Below are positions 1 to 8,208 of a DNA stretch of 64,000 nt, piece after piece; position 1 is the first letter of the stretch, and every line of letters starts with the position of its first letter. The DNA is from Streptomyces sp. Sge12 (GTDB lineage: Bacteria; Actinomycetota; Actinomycetes; Streptomycetales; Streptomycetaceae): the NCBI RefSeq assembly GCF_002080455.1, contig NZ_CP020555.1:3534001-3598000 (forward strand), in the 5' to 3' direction. The notes below the pieces were generated by a model that was given only the letters and a program-made list of their open reading frames with translations, had not been told where the DNA came from and did not search any database. The position numbers were made by a program, and so were the translations under genes.

Positions 1-1044
1 GCCGTACGCCGGGTCGGGCGGCCCGAAGCCGCCCCCGGCCGGGCCGCCGTACGAGGCCGCCGTGAACGGCACCGGCCCGGACGGGCCGTCCGCGTACGGC
101 GCGTGGGGCATCGCGAAGCCCCCGCCGGCCGACACGCCGGCCCCGCCCGCGGAGGTGTCCGCGTCCAGGTCCAGCAGGGCCACCGCGGCCCGGCTGGCCT
201 CCTCCACCAGCGGCCCGGGGAGCCAGCCCGGGGCGCCCAGCGCCCCGCCGAGGGCCGCTGCGACGGCCTCGGGGGCGGGGCGATCCGCGGCCGACTTGGC
301 CAGGCAGGCCTCGATCAGGTCGCGCAGCTCCCCGGCCGGGAGCGCGCCGAGCTCGGGCGGCTCGTGGACCACCTTGTAGAGGAGGGTGGCCGAGTTGTCC
401 CCGGTGAAGGGCGGCCGCCCGGTCGCCGCGAAGGCCATCACCGCGCCGAGCGAGAACACGTCGGCCGCCCCGGTGATCCCCTTGCCGAGGATCTGCTCGG
501 GCGACATGTAGCCGGGCGAGCCGACGGAGACCCCGGTGGAGGTGAGCGAGGCGGTGCCGTCCGTGGCCCGCGCGATCCCGAAGTCGATCAGCCGCGGCCC
601 GTCGAGGGTGAGCATCACGTTCGACGGCTTCACGTCCCGGTGTACGAGCCCCAGGCCGTGCACGGCGACCAGGGCGCGGGCCAGCCCCGCGCCGATGGCC
701 CGTACGGAGGCCTCGGGGAGCGGTCCGTGCGCGGCCAGCGCCCGGTCCAGGGAGGGCCCGGCGACGTAGCCGGTGGCCACCCACGGCACGGGGGCGTCGG
801 GGTCCGCGTCGAGCACGGGCGCGGTCCACTCGCCGCCCACCAGGCGGGCCGCCTCGACCTCGCGGCGGAACCGGGCACGGAACTCCTCGTCGGTGGCGAA
901 ATGCGGGTGCACGATCTTGACGGCGACGGTCCGGCCGCCGGCGCTGCGCCCCAGGTAGACCCGGCCCATGCCACCCGCGCCGAGCCGGCCCAGCAGCCGG
1001 TACGCGCCGATGGTCCGCGGCTCCCCGGCTTCGAGCGGCTGCAT
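1..1044 (-). CDS. Ser/Thr protein kinase, N-terminal part (cut by window edge)
   Basis: 348 codons are visible from the ATG at 1044; the gene runs off the left edge. The kinase domain occupies about residues 14-270: glycine loop GRLGAGGMGRVY at 20-30, ATP-binding AVK lysine K43, catalytic HRDVKPSN with D137, and metal-binding DFG with D154. These are the full Hanks-type (PknB-like) hallmarks, so the kinase should be active. After residue ~290 the visible part becomes Gly/Ala/Pro-rich, a usual linker toward a transmembrane or sensor region that lies outside the window. A purine-rich GGGGGA lies just upstream of the ATG and supports the start. Substrate unknown. Confidence 0.9.
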   Translation of the reverse strand, partial: MQPLEAGEPRTIGAYRLLGRLGAGGMGRVYLGRSAGGRTVAVKIVHPHFATDEEFRARFRREVEAARLVGGEWTAPVLDADPDAPVPWVATGYVAGPSLDRALAAHGPLPEASVRAIGAGLARALVAVHGLGLVHRDVKPSNVMLTLDGPRLIDFGIARATDGTASLTSTGVSVGSPGYMSPEQILGKGITGAADVFSLGAVMAFAATGRPPFTGDNSATLLYKVVHEPPELGALPAGELRDLIEACLAKSAADRPAPEAVAAALGGALGAPGWLPGPLVEEASRAAVALLDLDADTSAGGAGVSAGGGFAMPHAPYADGPSGPVPFTAASYGGPAGGGFGPPDPAYG

Positions 1045-1149
1045 CGCGTCCCCCAATTCCCCGTGTTCCCGGGCGCCTTGTGCCGCCCGGGAGAGCAGCA
1101 GCAGCCTAGTGGGGTGCCGGGGCGGGCCGGGTGAAGGTGCAGGTCACCC

Positions 1150-1200
1150 TTTTGCATTTCCACCCCAAGGCGAGAAATGCAAAAAGGACGGGAATTCCCG
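1150..1200. promoter_or_regulatory. Stacked dyads upstream of the kinase gene
   Basis: Two perfect dyads sit side by side in the gap between mqnA (stop at 1256) and the kinase start (1044). The first has 11-bp arms TTTTGCATTTC (1150-1160) and GAAATGCAAAA (1174-1184) with a 13-nt spacer. The second is a 12-bp palindrome CGGGAATTCCCG (1189-1200). The AT-rich first dyad stands out in this GC-rich DNA and lacks a clear trailing T-run, so it looks more like a protein-binding site for the kinase promoter than a terminator for mqnA. This is inference. Confidence 0.4.
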
Positions 1201-1255
1201 GTAAACCGTACATTCACCCGCACCCGGCCTTTGGACTACCGCCGGGTAAACCCGC

Positions 1256-2128
<873 letters not shown>

Positions 2129-2263
2129 CTAGCCCCCGGCTCGGCGTCAGCCTTCCGGCGGGTCTCAAACGTCCGGGTGACGTGATCTTTCCCTCTGGTC
2201 TCCGCCGCAGGGTGCGTGCTAGGCTCACCGCAAGTTGCAGTTTGGTTTCCCTTGCAGTACGAG

Positions 2264-2301
2264 GCCTGCGGAGAATGTGACCCGCAGGCTTTTGTAGTTT
2301 T
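2264..2301 (+). promoter_or_regulatory. Terminator-like hairpin in the cold-shock gene leader
   Basis: GCCTGCGG (2264-2271) pairs with CCGCAGGC (2282-2289) around a 10-nt loop and is followed directly by a T-rich stretch (2290-2301), on the same strand as and 56 nt before the cold-shock ATG. It has the form of an intrinsic terminator inside a leader, so it could act as a cold-responsive attenuator, or be the end of a short leader RNA. The hairpin and T-run are seen; the function is inferred. Confidence 0.45.
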
Positions 2302-2356
2302 CAGACTTCTTAGCAGGTTCTGGAGCAGGGCGACCCTTTGGCCCATAGGAGGGCTC

Positions 2357-2560
2357 ATGGCTACCGGAACCGTGAAGTGGTTCAACGCTGAAAAGGGCTT
2401 CGGCTTCATCGCCCAGGACGGCGGCGGCCCGGATGTCTTCGTCCACTACTCCGCGATCAACGCCTCTGGCTTCCGCTCCCTCGAGGAGAACCAGCAGGTG
2501 AACTTCGACGTCACGCAGGGTCCGAAGGGCCCGCAGGCGGAGAACGTCACCCCGGCCTAG
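2357..2560 (+). CDS. Cold-shock protein, CspA family
   Basis: 67 residues, a single cold-shock (OB-fold) domain with both RNA-binding motifs intact: KGFGFI (RNP1) and DVFVHY (RNP2). The start is fixed by a strong Shine-Dalgarno AGGAGGG 4 nt before the ATG; the open frame extends 5' but only the ATG at 2357 gives the canonical [10 protein letters not shown] terminus. It acts as a cytosolic single-stranded nucleic-acid chaperone. It stands alone between divergent mqnA and a strong terminator, with a leader carrying a hairpin, so it is likely a monocistronic gene with post-transcriptional control. Streptomyces have several Csp paralogues and I cannot say which this is. Confidence 0.97.
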   Translation: MATGTVKWFNAEKGFGFIAQDGGGPDVFVHYSAINASGFRSLEENQQVNFDVTQGPKGPQAENVTPA

Positions 2561-2603
2561 TCGCCTGGGCCAACCTCATCGCGGGTTGGAAAAGCAGTAT
2601 CCA

Positions 2604-2656
2604 AGGAGCCCTGTCCCCTCTGCGCGAGCAGATCAGGCAGGGCTCCTGCCTTTTTT
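2604..2656 (+). terminator. Intrinsic terminator of the cold-shock gene
   Basis: AGGAGCCCTG (2604-2613) pairs perfectly with CAGGGCTCCT (2638-2647), followed by GCC and six T residues (2651-2656). It lies 44 nt after the cold-shock stop codon. Confidence 0.85.
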
Positions 2657-2694
2657 GCCCCTCCGGGCCGTCCGCCGGCCCGGAGGGGCAACGC

Positions 2695-2734
2695 AGTGGC
2701 CCCCGGCACCGTGGAAACGGTGCCGGGGGCCACT
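2695..2734. terminator. 18-bp hairpin at the 3' end of the lytic transglycosylase gene
   Basis: A perfect 18-bp stem (2695-2712 with 2717-2734) closes on a four-base loop. It sits between the convergent cold-shock and transglycosylase genes and probably terminates both directions, mainly the minus-strand gene ending at 2763. Confidence 0.8.
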
Positions 2735-2762
2735 CGCGTACCGGGCCTGCCGCCCTACTGCC

Positions 2763-4460
2763 TCAGGGGCGGGCCGCCGTCTTCGTGGGAGCCGGGTCCG
2801 GGGCCGGGGCCGGGGTGGTGGCCGGGGCCGTGACCTTGAGCTCCAGGACCAGGGTCACGTTCTCCTTGGTCGTCAGGCGCACGAAGTAGCTGCCCGGGGC
2901 CGCGTCCGCGGTGAACAGCTCCGGCAGGACGATCTTGCCGTCGGCGCCCGTCTTGGCCAGCAGCCGCCCGAAGACCTTCTTGCCGGCCTCGTCCTTGAAG
3001 TACGGGCCCTTCGCGGTCGCCGGGTCCACCGGGACCCACTTGCCGTTCGCGTCCTTCACGACCAGGTCGGCGACGGTCTCGGTACCCGCGACGGCCTTGC
3101 CGGCGGCGGTCGCGAAGACCTCCACGTCGGTGAAGCTCTTGCCGGCGACCGCCTCCAGCGGCTTCGCGTCGCCCGCACGCGCCAGCTTGTCCGCGACCGT
3201 CACCGTGACCTTGCCGTCGAAGTTCACGGTGAACCCGCCCTGCGGGTCGTAGGCCGAGGCCCGCAGCGTGAAGGTGCCGGCCTTGGAGCCCGCCTTCAGC
3301 CCGGGCGCGGCGGCGATGCCGTCGGCGCCCGCCTTGACCACCAGGGAATCCGCCGTGCCGAAGAGGGTGCCGCCGGTGGTGTCCTTCTCCACCGCGAAGA
3401 CCACCTCCTGGTTGACGGCGGGCTTGCCGTCGCTGAGAAGCACCTTGACCCGGGGGACCTCGGTGAAGGCCCCGCCCGCCTCGGCCGTCAGGCCGGGGCC
3501 GCTGAGGACCGTCAGGCTCGCCAGGCGTACGGCGGGCGGCTTCGGCTGCTCCGGCGTCGGGGTGGGCGTCGGAGTCGGGGTGGGGGTCGGCGTCGGAGTC
3601 GGCGTGGGCGTCGGCGTCGGCCGGGGCGTGGTGGTCGGCACGTGCGGGCTGGGCAGGGTGGTGCCCGGCGGCGGTGTCGAGTAGTCCCCGACGGGCGGGT
3701 TCGGCACCTCGGAGGCACCGCCCGTCTGGTACTGCCGCATGTAGCCGAGCACGGTGTTCACGTACTCGCGGGAGTTGTTGTAGCTGAGGATCGCCGCGTC
3801 GAGCTTGGCCGCGACCGACAGGTCACGGTCGCCCGCGCACAGGTAGAGACCCGCGCCCAGCGCCGCGTCGTAGATGTTGTTCGGGTCGCGCTTGGAGTCG
3901 CCGTTGCCGTCGGCACCCCAGGTGGCCCAGGTGGACGGGATGAACTGCATCGGGCCGACGGCCCGGTCGTACACGGCGTCCGCGTCCCACTCGCCCTTGT
4001 CCGTGTCCCGGATCTCGGCGAAGCCGTTGCCGTCGAGGCGGGGGCCGCGGATGGGCTTCTCGGTGTAGCCGTCGGCCTTGAGGCCGTAGCCCGAGGCGTG
4101 GACGGACTCGACCCGGCCGATGCCCGCGAGCAGCTGCCAGGGCAGCTTGCAGCCGGGGAGCGCCGCGCCCACGGACAGCTCGGCACGGTGATAGGCGTCG
4201 AGGGCGGTCGCGGGTATCCCGCTGGCCCCCTCGGTCGCGCCCGCGCCGGTGGGCGGCGGGTCGGCGACGATGTCGGGCAGATCCAGCCGGGCGTCACCGC
4301 GGTCAGTGGCCTGCGGACTGTCCGGAGTGGGCTCGGACTCTCCCGCGTCGGCGGTCGACGGACTGGTCACGACCGCGGCGGTGGTCAGGCTGGCCGCGAG
4401 TGCGGCCGTGCACAGGACCTTGCGCGAGGTGTTGACGAGGTGGCGGTGAAGCGGCTTCAC
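2763..4460 (-). CDS. Secreted lytic transglycosylase with Ig-like C-terminal domains
   Basis: 565 residues from GTG 4460, chosen because GGGGGGA lies about 10 nt upstream; a TTG 10 codons earlier is weaker. A Sec signal peptide (about 1-35, ending near ADA) is followed by an MltB-like SLT domain (about 85-245) with the VGPMQFIPSTWATWG and GDRDLS landmarks and catalytic-type Glu in GIGRVES. Next comes a Thr-Pro dipeptide repeat linker encoded by a 12-bp tandem repeat (about 3553-3626), then two or more beta-rich Ig/invasin-like domains to the C terminus. It should cleave peptidoglycan outside the membrane, probably in growth or sporulation remodelling. No neighbouring operon partner. Confidence 0.88.
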   Translation of the reverse strand: MKPLHRHLVNTSRKVLCTAALAASLTTAAVVTSPSTADAGESEPTPDSPQATDRGDARLDLPDIVADPPPTGAGATEGASGIPATALDAYHRAELSVGAALPGCKLPWQLLAGIGRVESVHASGYGLKADGYTEKPIRGPRLDGNGFAEIRDTDKGEWDADAVYDRAVGPMQFIPSTWATWGADGNGDSKRDPNNIYDAALGAGLYLCAGDRDLSVAAKLDAAILSYNNSREYVNTVLGYMRQYQTGGASEVPNPPVGDYSTPPPGTTLPSPHVPTTTPRPTPTPTPTPTPTPTPTPTPTPTPEQPKPPAVRLASLTVLSGPGLTAEAGGAFTEVPRVKVLLSDGKPAVNQEVVFAVEKDTTGGTLFGTADSLVVKAGADGIAAAPGLKAGSKAGTFTLRASAYDPQGGFTVNFDGKVTVTVADKLARAGDAKPLEAVAGKSFTDVEVFATAAGKAVAGTETVADLVVKDANGKWVPVDPATAKGPYFKDEAGKKVFGRLLAKTGADGKIVLPELFTADAAPGSYFVRLTTKENVTLVLELKVTAPATTPAPAPDPAPTKTAARP

Positions 4461-4822
4461 AGTGCGGCGATCCCCCCAAGGAGCCGTCAAAGGTATACGG
4501 CCGGTCTAGCCGTGAATATCCACTGTCTATCAGGTATTCGAACCCGACTCGCCGTCGCGCCGGTAGATGTGACGCACCATTCGTCTCGGCTTCACCGGGG
4601 TCTCGTGGCCGAACGGACAGATCACCCCACTCCACACCCAACTCTGCGCCCGAATGGCCCCGATGGGCACCGATTTACACTGCGCGTCGCCCCGTGTCGT
4701 CGGCCGCGGCCGCGGCGGTGACCGAAGGCGGCCGGGATCCGGCCATGGCCGGATATGACACCCCGGAAGGTCGCTGGCTGTGTGATGTGAGTCACGTCAG
4801 GAAGTTCCACGCGTGCACCTGC

Positions 4823-4854
4823 CGTCCGGCCGCCCACGACGGGGCGGCCGGACG
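4823..4854. terminator. 13-bp hairpin downstream of the HAF-repeat gene
   Basis: CGTCCGGCCGCCC (4823-4835) pairs with GGGCGGCCGGACG (4842-4854) around 6 nt. It lies about 40 nt beyond the stop of the minus-strand HAF-repeat gene. The rest of the 434-bp gap 4461-4894 holds only the presumed promoter of the transglycosylase gene; I see no gene in it. Confidence 0.6.
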
Positions 4855-4894
4855 ATGGTGGGTGGGTGGGTGCGGAGGTGCGGAGGGGCGGAGG

Positions 4895-6046
4895 TCAGCG
4901 CCAGACGACGGCCCGCCACCGGACCGGCCAGGTCCGGGAGGAGCCCACGTTGCCGGCGACGACGCCCGTCGCATTGATCGCGACCGGGTCGGCCCGGTCG
5001 AAGCCCGCAGGAACGGGCAGTGCGGTCGGCGTGCCCTGCGCGTCCCAGGTCACGGCGAACGGGTCGGAGGTACCGACGCTGGTCCCCCGGTCGTTGATGC
5101 CCCGGACGAAAGTGCGGGCCGTGCCGCGCAGCGGCTGGAGCTCGGTGACGCCGGGACCGGTTCCGGCACCGGTTCCGGTTCCGGTTCCGGTTCCGGTTCC
5201 GCTCCACCGCAGGGACCGGTCCTTGACGTTGGCGACCACGACGTCGGCGTTGTTGGCGCTGACGGTACGGGCACCCGGCTCCTGGGACGGCAGCGCCTCG
5301 AACGTGCCGCCGCGCGGCGCCCGGACGGCCTTCCAGATGCCGTTCGTGTCCGTCGCCCGACCGATCACGGTGCCGCGGTCGTTGATCGCGGACGGCTCGC
5401 TGTCCGAGCCACCGAGGGAGCCGAGGTCGTGGACCCGGCCCCTGGTGTCCCAGCGCACGGCCCGGGTCTTCTCCCCGGGCACGGACACGTACCCGGCGAT
5501 CTCGCCCCGCTCGTTGATCGCGGTGGCCGCGCCCCCGAGCGCCCGCGGCGGCAGGCGCAGTGCGGTCGCCCGGCCGTCGGGGCCCCACCGGACCGGGAGC
5601 GTGCGGCTCTCCGTCGAGAGCTGCCCCACGGCGACACGGGAGTTGTTGATGTCCTGGGCCTCGCCCCGCGTGTAGCCCGGCGGCTCCTCCAGCCGGGTCA
5701 GGACACCGGCCGCGCTCCACCGGGCCGCGTGCCGTACTCCGTCGGGTGCGTCGGTGAAGCCGGCCACCGTGCCGTCGTCGACGATCTTGACGGCGTGGCC
5801 GCCCGTGCCGCCTTCGACGGCCTGCAGAGGGGTGAGGGTACCGTCGGCGCCCCACCGGACCAGGTAACCGTTCTCGTTCGCGTCGAGCGAGAGCCCCACG
5901 ACGTCCCCGGCGTCGTTCACCGCCTGGGCGGAGCTGCTGGTGTGCCCCGCCAGAAGGGGCAGTTCGTACATCGCGCCGGCGGCGGCGCCGGACGTCGGCG
6001 GTACCACCGACACGGACAACATTGCGGAAAGAACCACGGGTAACAA
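4895..6046 (-). CDS. Secreted HAF-repeat protein
   Basis: 383 residues from a TTG start preceded by AGGGGAGA. A short Sec-type signal peptide (about 1-24) leads into seven or so tandem beta-strand repeats of the 'extracellular HAF' type, each with an INDRG/VNDAG turn and a following VRW or VTW strand, such as AINERGEIAGYV and GINDRGTSVGTS. The fold is probably a beta-propeller or beta-helix outside the cell. A 6-bp microsatellite at about 5156-5204 encodes an alternating Gly-Thr run near residues 280-297. No enzymatic residues are apparent and function is unknown. The gene stands alone, with a hairpin downstream. Confidence 0.8.
   Translation of the reverse strand: MLPVVLSAMLSVSVVPPTSGAAAGAMYELPLLAGHTSSSAQAVNDAGDVVGLSLDANENGYLVRWGADGTLTPLQAVEGGTGGHAVKIVDDGTVAGFTDAPDGVRHAARWSAAGVLTRLEEPPGYTRGEAQDINNSRVAVGQLSTESRTLPVRWGPDGRATALRLPPRALGGAATAINERGEIAGYVSVPGEKTRAVRWDTRGRVHDLGSLGGSDSEPSAINDRGTVIGRATDTNGIWKAVRAPRGGTFEALPSQEPGARTVSANNADVVVANVKDRSLRWSGTGTGTGTGTGAGTGPGVTELQPLRGTARTFVRGINDRGTSVGTSDPFAVTWDAQGTPTALPVPAGFDRADPVAINATGVVAGNVGSSRTWPVRWRAVVWR
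5156..5204. repeat. GGTTCC hexamer microsatellite inside the HAF-repeat gene
   Basis: About eight near-perfect copies of a GGTTCC/GGCACC hexamer. Because the unit is six bases, copy-number change would add or remove Gly-Thr pairs without breaking the frame. Confidence 0.8.
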
Positions 6047-6145
6047 GAAGATCTCCCCTGTCTTCTCGAACTGGTTCGACGCCCGGCCCCTCCCCCGGCG
6101 CCGGTCCGCAGAAACGTTCCACGCTGTCGGTCGACACCGAACCGG

Positions 6146-6706
6146 TCAGAAGACGGCCAGGCCGATCGCAACCAGGATCCCGGCGACGGCAGCTGCCCCG
6201 ATGGCGAGGACCAGGCCGGCCAGGGCCGCGAAGAAATAGCCGTCGCCGTTCGCCACCTTCCCTCGGCGCGCGCAGGCGAACAGCCAGGCCGCCAGGGTCA
6301 GGAACGGTACGAGCAGCAGGCCGACGAGCGCGGCCGACTGGAACACGGCCGTCCCCGACAGCTCGTACGCCCGCCCCTTCGCCGTCCTGACCTCCACCCG
6401 GGAACCGGGCCGGTACTTTTCGGCGGCCGCCTCCAGCACGATGTCGCGGGCCGGCCCGTCGGACCGCCGGGGGGCGTACCGGCCGGTGCATTCGGTACCG
6501 GTCGCATAGCCCTCCTCGTCGGCCCCCTCGTAGCACCGGTGGATCGTCACGACACCGTCGACGGGCCCGAAGCCGACCACGGCGGCCAACTGCGCCCCGG
6601 GCAGCACCCACGCCAACCACCCGCCGAGCGCCAGAACCACCACACCCCCGACCCCGGCAACCCCGCGCCCCAACCCCTGCCCCAACCCCCGCACAGCAAC
6701 ACGCAC
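6146..6706 (-). CDS. Membrane protein of unknown function
   Basis: 186 residues. One hydrophobic segment near the N terminus (about 19-45) and two near the C terminus (about 122-145 and 155-184) flank an extracytoplasmic loop of about 75 residues containing two cysteines (HRCYEG and TECTGR) that could form a disulfide. The arrangement resembles the many small actinobacterial envelope proteins annotated DUF or hypothetical; I do not recognise a named family. The start ATG at 6706 precedes a Gly/Val-rich first helix; a later start is possible. It lies 99 bp upstream of the HAF-repeat gene on the same strand and may be co-transcribed with it. Confidence 0.65.
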   Translation of the reverse strand: MRVAVRGLGQGLGRGVAGVGGVVVLALGGWLAWVLPGAQLAAVVGFGPVDGVVTIHRCYEGADEEGYATGTECTGRYAPRRSDGPARDIVLEAAAEKYRPGSRVEVRTAKGRAYELSGTAVFQSAALVGLLLVPFLTLAAWLFACARRGKVANGDGYFFAALAGLVLAIGAAAVAGILVAIGLAVF

Positions 6707-6850
6707 TTACCCCACCCCCTGACCCCGTCGACTCCCTCGGCCACCCAGGCCCCCTGGGCCCCCTGCGGGGGCATACCCAGGAGGGCGGGGGCCGACGCGG
6801 GGGCCGACGTGGGGGGGGTGTGGGGGGGTGTGGGGGTGGGGATGCGCGGG
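6707..6850. other. G-tract run in gene-free block
   Basis: Between 6811 and 6841 the + strand carries four long G-tracts separated by T or TGT. This fits the pattern of a very stable G-quadruplex. It abuts the outer edge of the long inverted repeat. No gene is visible here. Confidence 0.6.
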
Positions 6851-7243
6851 GCGGCTTCGGGGGGGCGGGGTTGTGGTCGGGCGGTAGTCAGGGATGCGTA
6901 TGGGGGTTTCCCGTCAGTCTCATCGTCTCTCCGTGTCGGGCCGGTCCCTCAAGGGCGCTCGTTCGTCGCGTCGCTTCGCGATTTCGCTGCGCTCAACCCT
7001 TGACCGACCGTCCCGCCCCGGACATACGAAGACTGCCGGGAAACCCCCAAAGGAACGGGCCGGGCGTTCGTTTCCAGGGACGGGCACATCAGAGACCCGC
7101 GAGCAGACCGGGCATGGCACGCCCCCGAGGCGGGCACGCCCGAAGCCACCTGCCGGGTCGGTGGGCGCACGAAATCGCTACGCGCTCCTCACCTCTCAGC
7201 GTCTCCAGCCCGTCTTGGGTCGGACATAGGCCGCCCACGACCC
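6851..7243. repeat. Left arm of a long inverted repeat
   Basis: About 393 bp that recurs as its reverse complement at 7763-8152. The part 6886-7073 is almost identical between arms, 7074-7160 is diverged but alignable, and 7161-7243 is again nearly identical. No open frame in it resembles a protein. Arms this similar, in a block with no transposase, suggest a mobile or recombination-maintained non-coding element, or a fold-back transcript. Confidence 0.85.
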
Positions 7244-7440
7244 ATTGGCGCTTCTCACCCACGCGCCGGAAGGCCGCACTGGGCTGGACATAGGCCGCCC
7301 AAGACCGTTGGCGCTCCTCGATCACGCGCCAGACGACCGCCTTGGGCCGGACACAGGCCGCCCACGACCTCGGTTCGAGGCTCGACATGCGTCCGACGAC
7401 CGCCTTGGGCTGGGCATAGGCCGCCCACGGGCGGTTGGTG
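7222..7440 (+). repeat. 63-64-bp tandem repeats, about four copies
   Basis: Copies begin at the GGNCATAGG motif near 7222, 7286, 7349 and 7412. Each reads GGCCGCCCACGACC, then TTGGCGCTCCTC, then a GACGACCGCCTTGGG-like stretch, with many substitutions. Two further copies lie in the opposite orientation at about 7641-7790. It is not a CRISPR array: there are no conserved short repeats with unique spacers. Confidence 0.75.
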
Positions 7441-7494
7441 CTCCCATAGGCGGCGGCTGATGGCTGTCTGGGGTGGAAAAGCGTGGGACAGCGG

Positions 7495-7624
7495 CTATTT
7501 CGTCGTGGATGCGGGTCAGCGCACATGGATGCCGCAAAAGGCCGACAGTTTGCACCAATTGCACCCGTATGTGCCCCTGTTTGTGGGCTCGGTCCGGCGC
7601 TGACCCGGATCCACGACGAAATAG
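7495..7624. repeat. Central 28-bp inverted repeat of the nested palindrome
   Basis: 7495-7522 and 7597-7624 are 28-bp inverted copies with one mismatch, beginning CTATTTCGTCGTGG. They flank a 74-bp core of clearly lower GC than the surroundings. This is the innermost of three nested inverted repeats in the block. Confidence 0.85.
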
Positions 7625-7762
7625 CCGAAGGATCGGCCGTCAGACCCTCCCAACGACCCAAGACGGCCGCCGGACGCGTGATCGAGGAGCGCCAGCGGGT
7701 CGTGGGCGGCTTATGCCCAGCCCCAGACGGTCGTCGGACGCTGAGACGTGAGAAGCGCCAAC

Positions 7763-8152
7763 GGTCGTGGGCGGCCTATGTCCGACCCAAGACGGGCTGG
7801 AGACGCTGAGAGGTGAGGAGCGCGTAGCGATTTCGTGCGCCCACCGACCCGGCAGACGGCTCCGGATGGGCCCGCCTCCGGGGTGCCCCATGCCCGGTCC
7901 GCTCGGGCATCTCCGACCTCCCCGTCCCTGAAGACTTGGCCCGGCCCGTTCCTTTGGGGGTTTCCCGGCAGTCTTCGTATGTCCGGGGCGGGACGGTCGG
8001 TCAAGGGTTGAGCGCAGCGAAATCGCGAAGCGACGCGACGAAGGAGCGCCCTTGAGGGACCGGCCCGACACGGAGAGACGATGAGACTGACGGGAAACCC
8101 CCATACACATCCCTGACTACCGGCCGAGCGAAACCCCGCCTCCGAAGCCGCC
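7763..8152. repeat. Right arm of the long inverted repeat
   Basis: Reverse-complement partner of 6851-7243. It ends about 57 bp from the stop codon of the acyl-CoA ligase gene at 8209, so it forms most of the ligase's 3' flank and may also stop transcription entering from the ligase. Confidence 0.85.
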
Positions 8153-8208
8153 GCCCTCGCGTTTCGGCCCCGCCCGCCCGGGCCCCGCCACCCACCGACC
8201 CCGCCCCC

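Noticed and set aside
3553..3626. Thr-Pro repeat as a frameshift or sequencing problem
   Set aside because: The frame is open on both sides and the repeat is an in-frame linker typical of secreted actinobacterial proteins.
2586..4721. Long + strand open frame (711 codons) over the transglycosylase gene
   Set aside because: Arg/Gly-rich shadow of the minus-strand gene, which has a signal peptide and a real SLT domain.
4461..4894. A small RNA or peptide in the gap before the transglycosylase
   Set aside because: Only a terminator hairpin for the next gene and G-rich stretches seen; no frame with ribosome site.
7222..7790. Tandem repeats as a CRISPR array
   Set aside because: Units are 63 bp, continuous and degenerate, with no short constant repeat and unique spacers; no cas genes.
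6851..8152. Palindrome as a complete insertion sequence
   Set aside because: No transposase-like frame between the arms; the short internal frames have no motifs and are not conserved in codon use.
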